Assembly (NCBI GenBank): GCA_022837595.1
Contig: JALHFX010000100.1
Span: 1-8,468 of the forward strand
Source: Propionibacterium sp.
GTDB taxonomy: Bacteria; Actinomycetota; Actinomycetes; Propionibacteriales; Propionibacteriaceae
Direction: 5' to 3'
DNA length: 8,468 nt
The first letter of the stretch is position 1, and each line of letters begins with the position of its first letter. Shown here piece by piece: positions 1-6,336 of the stretch. The translations under genes and the position numbers were made by a program. The notes under the pieces were generated by a model. It was not told the origin of the DNA. It did not search any database and saw nothing but the letters and a program-made list of their open reading frames with translations.

Positions 1-68
1 CTGCCGCGGTCGTCATTCCAGTGCGAACAGTGCGGGGCCGAGTCGACGCCGTCTGGCAGGTTGACCGG

Positions 69-80
69 TACGCTCGGTGT
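69..80 (+). promoter_or_regulatory. -10 element of a leaderless promoter for mntA
   Basis: TACGCT at 69-74 fits the actinobacterial -10 pattern TANNNT. Six bases (CGGTGT) separate it from the ATG at 81, so transcription would begin at or next to the A of the start codon. No Shine-Dalgarno precedes the ATG. No good -35 is visible. The same geometry occurs at three other genes in this window, and TACGCT itself recurs before nrtR. Confidence 0.5.
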
Positions 81-401
81 ATGAGCGTCGTGACAGCTGA
101 GAGTGCTTCGCTGCGTGCAGCGATCGCCGGTCATCGTCGTGCGCTGGACGCCATCTTAGAGCGCTATGGAGCGGTGAACCCGCGCCTGTTCGGGTCCGTT
201 GCCCGAGGGGATGCGACAGCAGACAGCGACATCGACCTGCTGGTGGATCTAGTGCCCGGAGGCGGGAATGACTTCTTACGCGTGGCGGGAATCGCCGAGG
301 AGTTCAGCCACCTGCTGGGAACCCATGTGGACGTCATGGCGACTTCTCTGCTGCGTGACCGTGTTTCTGAGACCGCGCTTGCCGATGCGGTGAGCTTGTG
401 A
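81..401 (+). CDS. mntA: MntA-type nucleotidyltransferase antitoxin
   Basis: A minimal nucleotidyltransferase of 106 residues, the expected size for a MntA antitoxin. The family signature GSX10DXD is exact: G38-S39, ten residues, then D50-I-D52. A third likely metal ligand, D84, lies in the strand reading HVDVM. In characterised MntA/HepT pairs this enzyme transfers AMP from ATP to a tyrosine of the HepT toxin and so silences it. I infer the same role here because the next gene is a HepT protein with that tyrosine. The ATG at 81 is preferred over the in-frame GTG at 21, because a TANNNT -10 box ends six bases before it and the extra N-terminal residues from the GTG do not resemble the family. 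The stop overlaps the toxin start by 4 bases (GTGA), so the two are translationally coupled. I am sure of the family. The partner is inferred from adjacency. Confidence 0.87.
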   Translation: MSVVTAESASLRAAIAGHRRALDAILERYGAVNPRLFGSVARGDATADSDIDLLVDLVPGGGNDFLRVAGIAEEFSHLLGTHVDVMATSLLRDRVSETALADAVSL

Positions 402-718
402 GCGGGTCCGCGCAAGACCGCATCGCGGGTATTCTCGCTGCCATCGAACGATGCCAGCAGTACGAACCCTATCTCCGCTCTGACGAGTTCGCTTCGATGG
501 CGTACGACGCGGTCCTGCGGAATCTAGCAGTCATTGGTGAAGCCGTCCGGTCGTTGCCCAGTGAAGCTCGCGACCAGTTCCCTGATATGCCTTGGGCGGC
601 GATCGCCGGTCTCAGGAACGTCGTGGTTCATGAATACTTCCGTGTCAATCCGGACCTCATTGTTGACATCGTCGAGAATCAACTCGCTCCACTTGCTCGC
701 CGCCTGCAACAGCTCTGA
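398..718 (+). CDS. hepT: HepT-type HEPN ribonuclease toxin (DUF86)
   Basis: A 106-residue HEPN-domain protein of the HepT/DUF86 family. The catalytic ribonuclease motif RX4HXY is intact: R73, H78 and Y80 in RNVVVHEY. Upstream are the usual conserved family segments, AVLRNLAVIGEAV (residues 38-50) and PWAAIAGLRN (65-74). HepT toxins act as dimers in the cytoplasm and cut RNA, including tRNA in studied cases. Y80 is the expected AMPylation target of MntA. The GTG start at 398 overlaps the mntA stop at 399-401, the usual tight toxin-antitoxin arrangement. No active-site residue is missing, so the toxin looks functional. The gene ends at 718 and is followed at once by a 12-bp palindrome. The operon stands alone, with no phage or transposon genes in view, and neutralisation by the neighbour is inferred. 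Confidence 0.9.
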   Translation: MSGSAQDRIAGILAAIERCQQYEPYLRSDEFASMAYDAVLRNLAVIGEAVRSLPSEARDQFPDMPWAAIAGLRNVVVHEYFRVNPDLIVDIVENQLAPLARRLQQL

Positions 719-1062
719 CAGAAGCCATGGCTTGCCGACCCGTGCTGGGAACCGCCCACCGCAGTCTCAACTGCCGCACAGCGCGCCCACCATGTATGCT
801 CGGTCCGAGCGGCGCCACGACTTTCCACCGCACGGAACGATGACTCACCCAGGCGGGTGTCAAGGGCCATTGGTTTCTGCCCGGAGACTGTCATGAAACC
901 TGCCCGGTGGCCTGAAGCTGATCGGCCATCATCGAAAGCACGCGACCTTCGGGGTCTGCCCGGCCAATGCTCATATCGTTCCGTTCGGTAACAGTTGGTG
1001 CCCGATCACTCAGTTTCCCACGATGAATCGAGTGGCTCAGAAGACGTCACAGGGCTGCTCGA
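719..1062. other. gene-poor intergenic stretch
   Basis: About 340 bases between two convergent units (the toxin-antitoxin operon on + and the 1063-1715 gene on -) without a convincing gene. Longer frames here run into hepT and have poor, arginine- and serine-rich translations. One short - strand frame, 974 down to 891, would give 27 residues from an ATG and has a plausible composition. It has no good ribosome-binding site and I do not call it. I see no tRNA, no strong terminator hairpin with a U-tract, and no transposon end. Confidence 0.5.
722..733. repeat. 12-bp perfect palindrome just after hepT
   Basis: AAGCCATGGCTT is a perfect palindrome starting four bases after the hepT stop. It has no loop and no T-tract, so it is not a standard terminator. 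It could be a protein-binding site or chance. Confidence 0.3.
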
Positions 1063-1524
1063 TCAGTAGTAGACACGCTGAATTTGGACCTTCGGCCAGG
1101 AGTACAGGCTTCCAGGTGGTTCGCTCACGATGATCTCGAAGTCGAGGTCTTCACGCCACGGCGAGAATCGGACCCAGACCTGAATGGCTTTCCAAGTGTT
1201 CTCCTCGTCGCCATAGAACTCACGAGCAGTATCGGCAGACTGCAGTTGATAGTAGGCGCTGATGACGTTGTGGGCGGCCTGCATCCGATGCCTCCGATCC
1301 CATCCGACGATCTCGGATGGCCGGGTCGCATCGCTGTCCCGCTCCAACTCAAGCGAGGCGCTGAAGAGCGCTTCATGCGCCAAGGATCCGGTGGCGATAC
1401 AGGTGAGAGCGTAGTTCTCGGCAAGAGCCATCCGCAGCGCGAGTGCTTCTTGTTCGTCGCGGCTCGGTATGAACCCGTGAAGCACGGCGATGGCTTCGGG
1501 CGGCTGCGAACAGCACGCGATCAT
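1063..1524 (-). CDS. hypothetical protein, C-terminal part of a frameshifted gene
   Basis: I do not recognise this family. The frame gives 153 residues from an ATG at 1524. GC-rich third positions and an ordinary mix of residues support coding on this strand rather than on the overlapping + strand frame. The protein has a mostly helical middle (residues about 22-105) and a C-terminal part rich in aromatic and alternating hydrophobic residues (about 109-153, with WKAIQVWVRF), likely a beta region. There is no signal peptide and no clear membrane segment. The ATG at 1524 has no Shine-Dalgarno. The first eight or so residues look out of place, whereas residues from PEAIAVLHGF onward continue naturally from the frame upstream. 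I therefore think this is the C-terminal two thirds of a longer gene starting at 1715. It follows the ADP-ribosylglycohydrolase gene on the same strand, probably in one transcript. An independent short gene here cannot be excluded. Confidence 0.55.
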   Translation of the reverse strand: MIACCSQPPEAIAVLHGFIPSRDEQEALALRMALAENYALTCIATGSLAHEALFSASLELERDSDATRPSEIVGWDRRHRMQAAHNVISAYYQLQSADTAREFYGDEENTWKAIQVWVRFSPWREDLDFEIIVSEPPGSLYSWPKVQIQRVYY

Positions 1525-1715
1525 GCCCGTCTTCGACGCCGATCCACCAGTTCGGCATGTCGTCGGTGGGACGCATGAAGTTCAGGCGTAACAGCTCATC
1601 ATGCTGGTCGATCGTCAAGCTGCGGCCATCGGCGAGCGGTGAAAGACTCCTGAGTCCCCCGCAGCTTGACCAAGCGATGAGCAAGACTCGGGATGACTTG
1701 AGTCCGCAGATCCAT
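1500..1715 (-). pseudogene. N-terminal part of the frameshifted hypothetical gene
   Basis: An ATG at 1715 has a good Shine-Dalgarno (AAGGA at 1726-1722, six-base spacing), 23 bases after the upstream hydrolase stop. Its frame begins MDLRTQVIPSLAHRLVKLRG and soon closes (stop near 1599). The natural continuation, LRSLSPLADGRSLTIDQHD and on to WWIGVEDGHDRVLF, lies in a second frame. The switch falls at a run of five Gs on this strand (C5 at 1656-1660 on +). A second switch, around 1500-1530 near a CCGCCCG tract, leads into the 1063-1524 frame. Both shifts are in the same direction, each equal to one extra base. Removing one base at each gives 217 codons including the stop (216 residues). Either the gene is a recent pseudogene or these are sequencing errors. 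The second frame is also open back to the hydrolase stop, so the N-terminus in the first frame is an inference from the ribosome-binding site. Confidence 0.5.
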
Positions 1716-1738
1716 GACAGGTCCTTGCGGGCTAGTAG

Positions 1739-3169
1739 TTAGATATTCAGCTGGCATGCCGTGCGCCAGAGCAGCCCATCGACCCGGTGGCCGATCGCCT
1801 CTTCGATCCGTGCTTCGGCTCCTGGTCCGGCTTTGCGAAGTCTGCTGTACGCCAGCGCGACGGCCGGCGTGCGATGTTCGGCCTGCACACAGTGGACGAG
1901 CACCCGTTCACCTTGGTCGCGAAGAGCAACGATCGTGCGGGCGGCGTCGGTCAGCGTCCAGGCGAGGTGGGCGTTTTTGGCCGGGTTTTCGGAGTCGATC
2001 AGCCAAACCTCGGCATGTTTGCCCGATCCCACACCTGCAGCCGCCAGTTCCGGTTCACCGATCCGCGACAATGAGACCACCGCTGTCACTCCGAGATCGC
2101 CGCAGCGAGACAAGTTGGACTCGGTGCCCAAAATCACCTCGCAGTCATCGGGATGCGGTACTCCCAGCGACGGCGAATAATTCGAGAGCATGGAGGCTCC
2201 TGAGTACTGAGGCTCCTGCGATCCGGTGGCGATAGCGAGCGCCAGGCCAACCAGATCGCGTCCGCGAAGCCCGGGCCAGCCATTCACTCGCCGCACCAGA
2301 TCACTGGGCAACCCGGAAACTCCGTAACGAGCGCCAAGCAACCCACCGGCGATCGCAGCGATGGTGTCGGTGTCATGGCCGATCGCGATCACGGTCTGCA
2401 GCGCTGCCTCAACCTGATCGGGTCCTTCGATATGTCGTGTTGCATGGATCGCAGACCAAGCTGCCTGGAATGCGGTCACCGTGAAGCCGTTGCGGTCGAA
2501 GGCGGATGGCGGCTGCGTCTCAGCTTGGTCGATGAGCTCCCGCCACTGGGTGCGGCGTGGTTCGGGAATCAGCGACAGACCGGCGCGGATATCGAATCGT
2601 CCTTCAACAACAGCAACTCGAACGGCCTCGGACCACAGCACACACGAGTCGATGCAACGTTGATCGGCATGGGTGAGTGCGGAAACCCGTGCCGCGACAT
2701 CCGCTGTTGCTTCGGGATCACCGAGATCGACTAGGCCGACGACGCTCGTCCGCATCAAGGCACCATTACCTGCGCGCCCTTCGCGGGCGGCTGCTCGGGC
2801 AGCCGTCGTCATGACGTCTGCCAGCGGCCCCGAGCTCTTTCGCGCGACGTTAAGCACGCGCGAAGTCTGAATGCCGATATCGCTCGCCCCGCGCGTCTGC
2901 CAGCGAAGAAAACCGGCCGCAACCTCATCCAGACCTGCGTCCGTGCGTAGATCGGCACCATCAGCGCTCGCCTGGGCGATGCAGATCGCCATTTGCGTGT
3001 CATCTGACCACTCTCCCGGGGCATACGGTCCTAGTCCGCCGCCGATCATCGCGGCTTCGCCTACCGAAATCGGCGCACCGAACTCGTAGGGAACGCCAAG
3101 CGCGTCACCGATCGCCTGCCCTATCAAGACACCGCCTGCTCGGTCCTTCTGAATGCTGGTAAATCTCAT
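1739..3169 (-). CDS. ADP-ribosylglycohydrolase fused to a dual-specificity-phosphatase-like domain
   Basis: A 476-residue two-domain protein. Residues about 8-315 are an ADP-ribosylglycohydrolase (DraG/ARH family). The di-magnesium site motifs are present: WSDDT (D56, D57, T58), GNGALMR (134-140) and GHDTDT (D266, D268, T269), plus GDALG (21-25). This family removes ADP-ribose from proteins or nucleic acids. Residues about 335-470 resemble a dual-specificity phosphatase. The HCX5R loop is intact (C427, R433) and is followed by TPA, and D392 is a candidate general acid. The ATG at 3169 is chosen because AGAGG (3180-3176) lies six bases before it; the GTG at 3172 is too close. A consensus promoter sits upstream. 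The gene diverges from an NrtR-type regulator, which suggests control by ADP-ribose or NAD status. No ADP-ribosyltransferase gene is in view, so the substrate is unknown. I am sure of the first domain and fairly sure of the second. Confidence 0.94.
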   Translation of the reverse strand: MRFTSIQKDRAGGVLIGQAIGDALGVPYEFGAPISVGEAAMIGGGLGPYAPGEWSDDTQMAICIAQASADGADLRTDAGLDEVAAGFLRWQTRGASDIGIQTSRVLNVARKSSGPLADVMTTAARAAAREGRAGNGALMRTSVVGLVDLGDPEATADVAARVSALTHADQRCIDSCVLWSEAVRVAVVEGRFDIRAGLSLIPEPRRTQWRELIDQAETQPPSAFDRNGFTVTAFQAAWSAIHATRHIEGPDQVEAALQTVIAIGHDTDTIAAIAGGLLGARYGVSGLPSDLVRRVNGWPGLRGRDLVGLALAIATGSQEPQYSGASMLSNYSPSLGVPHPDDCEVILGTESNLSRCGDLGVTAVVSLSRIGEPELAAAGVGSGKHAEVWLIDSENPAKNAHLAWTLTDAARTIVALRDQGERVLVHCVQAEHRTPAVALAYSRLRKAGPGAEARIEEAIGHRVDGLLWRTACQLNI

Positions 3170-3203
3170 CACAAGCCTCTTTCATGTGTAGATGACGCTT
3201 ATC

Positions 3204-3232
3204 AGATTAGAAGTTTGATTACTTTGTGTCAA
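3204..3232 (-). promoter_or_regulatory. sigma70-type promoter of the ADP-ribosylglycohydrolase gene
   Basis: Read on the - strand, TTGACA (3232-3227) is followed after exactly 17 bases by TAATCT (3209-3204). This is a perfect -35 and a near-consensus -10. Transcription would start near 3197, leaving a leader of about 28 bases that contains the Shine-Dalgarno at 3180-3176. This is the strongest promoter sequence in the window. Confidence 0.75.
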
Positions 3233-3239
3233 CCTGACA
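3227..3239. promoter_or_regulatory. 13-bp palindrome, candidate NrtR operator
   Basis: TGTCAACCTGACA has perfect 5-bp arms around a 3-base centre. It covers the whole -35 of the divergent hydrolase promoter and lies just upstream of the -10 of the leaderless nrtR promoter. One bound repressor could therefore block both genes. Binding by the adjacent NrtR-type protein is inferred from position only. NrtR operators are usually palindromes of about 20 bp, and symmetry beyond the 13-bp core is poor. Confidence 0.5.
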
Positions 3240-3241
3240 TG

Positions 3242-3253
3242 TACGCTGTGATT
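3242..3253 (+). promoter_or_regulatory. -10 element of a leaderless promoter for nrtR
   Basis: TACGCT at 3242-3247 is followed by six bases (GTGATT) and the GTG at 3254. Both the hexamer and the spacing are identical to those before mntA. No Shine-Dalgarno is present before any candidate start. The -35 region is weak, which suits a regulated or autoregulated promoter. Confidence 0.5.
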
Positions 3254-3943
3254 GTGACGTACTCCTCCCAGTTCCCGATCTTCGCGGTCGCCGCCGACAT
3301 TGTCGTGCTGACCCTGCGCGATGCCAAGCTGTGCGTGCTGCTGATCCGCCGTTCGAGTTCTGTATTCACCGGCCGTTGGGCGCTGCCGGGCGGCTTCGTC
3401 CGAATCAACGAATCGCTAGAGGACGCGGCCTACCGCGAACTACGCGAAGAAGCTGGCATCGGCCCGGACGACGTCCGCCTCGAGCAACTACGCAGCTACG
3501 GCGACCCGGGACGCGACCCCCGACCGGAACGCGTCGTCTCAGTCGCGTGGCTGGCGCTCGGCGCCGACCTACCCGAGCCCACCGCAGATACCGACGCTGA
3601 CCGAGCCGAATGGGTCCCTGTCGATGAAGCATTCGAACGCGAGCTCGCTTTCGACCATGCCCAGATCCTGCACGACGGCCTCGAACGCGCCCGATCGAAA
3701 CTCGAATACACGACCATTGCCACGGCCTTCTGCGATCCGACCTTCACCCTGCCCCAACTTCGCCGAGTGTACGAAGCTGTCTGGAATACTTCGGTCGATG
3801 CCCGTAACTTCCAACGCAAAGTAGTCAGCGCCGACGGATTCGTCGAGGACACAGGCGAAGTCATTCACGGACGAGGACGCCCGGCCAAGATCTACCGAGC
3901 AGGAGCGGCAAACAGCCTGTATCCGCCAATCATGCGGCGATGA
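3254..3943 (+). CDS. nrtR: NrtR-type transcriptional regulator (Nudix domain plus winged helix)
   Basis: A 229-residue protein with the NrtR architecture. Residues about 9-140 form a Nudix domain, starting with the family's typical AVAADIVVLTL strand. Residues about 160-217 form a winged helix-turn-helix, with NFQRKV (185-190) and GRGRPAKIYR (206-215), the usual end of this domain. NrtR proteins repress NAD-metabolism genes and leave DNA when ADP-ribose binds the Nudix domain. Here the Nudix box GX5EX7REUXEEXGU is complete (G47, E53, R61-E62, E65-E66, G68), whereas many NrtR proteins have lost catalytic residues, so hydrolase activity is possible. The GTG at 3254 is favoured by the TANNNT-six-base rule and by where family similarity begins. 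An ATG at 3239 and a TTG at 3215 are in-frame alternatives. Divergence from an ADP-ribosylglycohydrolase gene suggests that gene is its target. I am sure of the family; the regulon is inferred. Confidence 0.93.
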   Translation: MTYSSQFPIFAVAADIVVLTLRDAKLCVLLIRRSSSVFTGRWALPGGFVRINESLEDAAYRELREEAGIGPDDVRLEQLRSYGDPGRDPRPERVVSVAWLALGADLPEPTADTDADRAEWVPVDEAFERELAFDHAQILHDGLERARSKLEYTTIATAFCDPTFTLPQLRRVYEAVWNTSVDARNFQRKVVSADGFVEDTGEVIHGRGRPAKIYRAGAANSLYPPIMRR

Positions 3944-4180
3944 GCCACGCCGGGTTCGTCGCAGGGATGCATTTGTCACCAACGCGCGATCGGACTGTCT
4001 CTGATCATCGAGAGATAGGCCGTTTCGGGAGGAATTTCCTACCGGGTTAGCGGCTGGTTTCCTGCCGTTTCAGCGTCAAGAATCCGGCCATTGGGTCGTC
4101 GGGTGTGGGGCTGGGAGGTGGAATGCTCGTTAGGTTTCTGCTGATGGAGTCGCGATTAGGAGCGTCCCGGTGGCGGGCTG

Positions 4181-4345
4181 ATGGGCAGCCAGTCGAAACC
4201 CGAGCTCAAGCTTCCGACCGCCAAGATCGTCAAGCGGCGCCCCGGTCAAGGTTCCTGGCGTGTCGGGCCAGACCCACCCACCGTTTCTCTGACATACAGT
4301 CCCGAAGCCGGCGGATTCAGACGCCGGCTACACCGTCGGTTGTGA
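4181..4345 (+). CDS. possible small hypothetical protein (54 residues)
   Basis: A short frame beginning MGSQSKPELKLPTAKIVKRR. It encodes a basic protein with 8 lysines or arginines in the first 20 residues and an arginine-rich end. Codon third positions are GC-rich in the first half, unlike the other frames of this gap. The frame is open only from 4160, so it is not the tail of a longer ORF. A poor GGTGG precedes the ATG by about eight bases. It resembles no family I can name. It could be a small DNA- or RNA-binding protein, the remnant of a lost gene, or chance. Confidence 0.25.
   Translation: MGSQSKPELKLPTAKIVKRRPGQGSWRVGPDPPTVSLTYSPEAGGFRRRLHRRL
4306..4329 (-). terminator. GC-rich hairpin downstream of recQ
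   Basis: AGCCGGCG and CGCCGGCT form a perfect 8-bp stem around an 8-base loop. It lies about 100 bases past the recQ stop in the direction of recQ transcription. There is no U-tract on either strand. Terminators without U-tracts are reported in actinobacteria, so a role for recQ (or for nrtR from the other side) is possible but unproven. It also lies inside the possible 54-residue ORF. Confidence 0.35.
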
Positions 4346-4432
4346 AGAGCCGGTTCACTCGCCTGCTCCGCGGCGATCAATACAGGCAGAACGCCGGGAT
4401 ATGCCGCTGAGCACCCGCAACACAGCGAACGC

Positions 4433-6259
4433 TCAGTCACCTGTGCCCGCGAGCACCGCAAGGACCTTCTCGCCGTACTGCTCGAGTTTCTTACGGCCGA
4501 TACCCGAGATACCGGTGAGCGATTCGAGAGTTTCGGGGCAATCGACAGCCAATTCGCGCAACGTCGCATCCGAGAAGACCACATACGCCGGAACCGTTTG
4601 CTCCTTCGCTATCTCGCGCCGCCACGCGCGCAGTTTCTCGAAACGGACGAGTTGCTCGGGCTCCAGTTCGGCCAGTGCCCCGGTCGGCGTCTTGCGCGAC
4701 GAAGAACCGCCCGAGTTCTTTCGGGAAAGCTGAGCCTGCTCGTCCACTCTGAGATCCACCCGCTGCCTGCCGCCGAGCACCTCCATGCCGCGCTCGGTCA
4801 GGCGAAGCACCCCGTAATCGCCGTGGGCCTCGATCATGTGCATCGCAAGCAGTTGGCGCACAACCGAACGCCAGCCTCGCTCGTCCAGCTCGGTGCCGAT
4901 ACCAAAGGTTGTCAGAGCATCGTGACGGTTCTGCGCGACGCGCTCGGTCTTCTTACCGAGCAGGATGTCGATGAGTTGGCCGGCGCCGAAGGCGCGGTTC
5001 TGCGCACGGCTGATGCGTACGATTGTCGACATCAGCTTTTGTGCCGGAATCGTACCGTCCCAGGTCTTCGGCGGGTGCAGACAATTGTCACAGTTGCCGC
5101 AGGCCTCAGCTCGCTCGCCGAAATAGGCCAGCAGCATCTGGCGACGGCACCCGGCAGTCTCGCACAACGCGAGCATCGCGTCCAGGTGCAGTGACTGCTG
5201 CCGCTTATGGAATTCATCGCCATCGCCTTGGTCGATCATGCGTCGCTGCTGCACGACATCTTGAAGGCCGTACGCAAGCCATGCGGTCGAGGGCAGCCCA
5301 TCGCGGCCCGCGCGTCCGGTCTCTTGGTAGTAACCCTCGACCGACTTGGGCAGATCGAGGTGCGCGACGAAGCGCACATCGGGCTTGTCGATGCCCATGC
5401 CGAACGCGATCGTGGCACACATCACTATGCCGTCTTCGCGCAGGAACCGGGACTGATTCTCGGAGCGTGCATTCGGCGGCATGCCCGCGTGATATGCCAG
5501 CGCCCTGATCCCCCGCTCGTTCAGATAGTCCACCGTCTGCTCAGTTGACTTGCGCGAAAGGCAGTAGACGATGCCTGCATCGCCGGCATGCTCGGCTTCG
5601 ATGAATCGGACGAGCGACTCGCGCGCCCGCTCCTTCGGCACGATGCGGTACTGGATATTCGGCCGGTCGAAACTGGAAATGAACCGAGCTACCCCGGCAA
5701 GATTCAGCCGTCGCTCGATCTCCTCGCGAGTCTGTACGGTCGCCGTCGCGGTGAGCGCGATGCGTGGCACATCCGGCCATTGCTCGCTCAAGACCCCGAG
5801 CTGTAGGTAGTCAGGGCGGAAATCATGACCCCATTGGCTTACACAATGCGCTTCGTCGATCGCGAACAGCGAGATCATGCCTTGCTGTAGAAGCGGCAGC
5901 GCAGCCCGAAGCCGCTCGGGCGCGAGGTAGAGCAGATCAAGTTCATCCGTCAAGAACCGCTCCTCCACCGCCCGCCGCTCATCGAACCCCAGCGACGAGT
6001 TCAGGTACGCGGCGCGCACCCCGAGTAACGCGAGCGCATCCACCTGGTCTTGCATGAGCGCGATAAGCGGCGAGATGACCACGCCGGTTCCCTCACGCAC
6101 TAGGGCGGGAACTTGATAGCACAAAGACTTACCGCCGCCGGTGGGCATCAGCACGAGGGCATCGCGGCCCGCAACGAGTGTCTCGATGATCTCACGCTGC
6201 TGCCCCCGAAACTGTGGGTAGCCCCAGACCTGTTCAAGCACCTGCTGCGCATTCGCCAT
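4433..6259 (-). CDS. recQ: ATP-dependent DNA helicase RecQ
   Basis: A 608-residue protein, nearly the same length as E. coli RecQ. It unwinds DNA 3' to 5' in recombination and in the rescue of stalled forks. Helicase motifs run in order: motif 0 FRGQQ (17-21), Walker A TGGGKS (40-45), SPLIALMQDQV (63-73), DEAHC (135-139) with the RecQ aromatic loop SQWGHDFRPDY (141-151), ALTATA (168-173), IVYCLSRKSTEQ (230-241), ATIAFGMGIDKPDV (282-295) and the motif VI segment YYQETGRAGRDG (310-321). The zinc site of the RQC region is C371, C387, C390 and C393. A winged helix (about 400-500) follows, then a serine-rich linker and an HRDC domain (about 530-605). The ATG at 6259 is supported by motif placement and by TAGGCT six bases before it, implying a leaderless message. 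Nothing is truncated. It is the first gene after a 162-base spacer carrying inverted repeats. Confidence 0.98.
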   Translation of the reverse strand: MANAQQVLEQVWGYPQFRGQQREIIETLVAGRDALVLMPTGGGKSLCYQVPALVREGTGVVISPLIALMQDQVDALALLGVRAAYLNSSLGFDERRAVEERFLTDELDLLYLAPERLRAALPLLQQGMISLFAIDEAHCVSQWGHDFRPDYLQLGVLSEQWPDVPRIALTATATVQTREEIERRLNLAGVARFISSFDRPNIQYRIVPKERARESLVRFIEAEHAGDAGIVYCLSRKSTEQTVDYLNERGIRALAYHAGMPPNARSENQSRFLREDGIVMCATIAFGMGIDKPDVRFVAHLDLPKSVEGYYQETGRAGRDGLPSTAWLAYGLQDVVQQRRMIDQGDGDEFHKRQQSLHLDAMLALCETAGCRRQMLLAYFGERAEACGNCDNCLHPPKTWDGTIPAQKLMSTIVRISRAQNRAFGAGQLIDILLGKKTERVAQNRHDALTTFGIGTELDERGWRSVVRQLLAMHMIEAHGDYGVLRLTERGMEVLGGRQRVDLRVDEQAQLSRKNSGGSSSRKTPTGALAELEPEQLVRFEKLRAWRREIAKEQTVPAYVVFSDATLRELAVDCPETLESLTGISGIGRKKLEQYGEKVLAVLAGTGD

Positions 6260-6271
6260 TCTTTGAGCCTA
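6260..6271 (-). promoter_or_regulatory. -10 element of a leaderless promoter for recQ
   Basis: On the - strand TAGGCT (6271-6266) is followed by six bases (CAAAGA) and the recQ ATG at 6259. No Shine-Dalgarno of normal quality is present. A -35 of good quality is not visible at 16-18 bases. Confidence 0.5.
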
Positions 6272-6279
6272 TTGCGGGC

Positions 6280-6336
6280 CTGACACCGATTTCGAATTGT
6301 CCACAGCCTTACTCTGCGGTCGTCACGCGGTGTCAG
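6280..6336. repeat. 9-bp inverted repeat upstream of recQ
   Basis: CTGACACCG (6280-6288) and CGGTGTCAG (6328-6336) are perfect inverted copies 39 bases apart. The proximal arm sits between the expected -35 and -10 of recQ. This could be a looped operator or a long-armed cruciform. No matching site is seen beside the other leaderless promoters. Confidence 0.5.

Larger units (their letters stand above)
3944..4432. other. intergenic gap between nrtR and recQ
   Basis: Nearly 490 bases between two convergent genes. No established gene is seen. There is a weak 5-bp hairpin (TCTCT/AGAGA, 3998-4015) about 55 bases past the nrtR stop, a G-rich stretch around 4100-4125, one possible 54-residue ORF (4181-4345), and a strong GC-rich inverted repeat (4306-4329). 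A longer overlapping + strand frame (4105-4410) has an arginine-rich, shadow-like translation and is not called. Confidence 0.5.

Noticed and set aside
657..896. Overlapping frames on both strands past hepT
   Set aside because: They run back into the certain hepT gene and have low-quality translations without start signals.
1084..1578. 164-residue + strand frame opposite the hypothetical gene
   Set aside because: Composition is poor (RLRRRST-like end), and the - strand frame has better codon use and continues a gene with a Shine-Dalgarno.
1714..2235. 173-residue + strand frame
   Set aside because: It lies fully opposite the phosphatase-like domain of the hydrolase gene, and its arginine-, proline- and serine-rich translation is typical of a shadow.
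4105..4410. 101-residue + strand frame in the nrtR-recQ gap
   Set aside because: Arginine-, glutamine- and serine-rich shadow-like translation. The shorter frame at 4181 in another phase looks more like coding sequence.
6291..6296. TTCGAA upstream of recQ as a LexA box
   Set aside because: The actinobacterial SOS box needs spaced CGAAC/GTTCG arms, which are absent.
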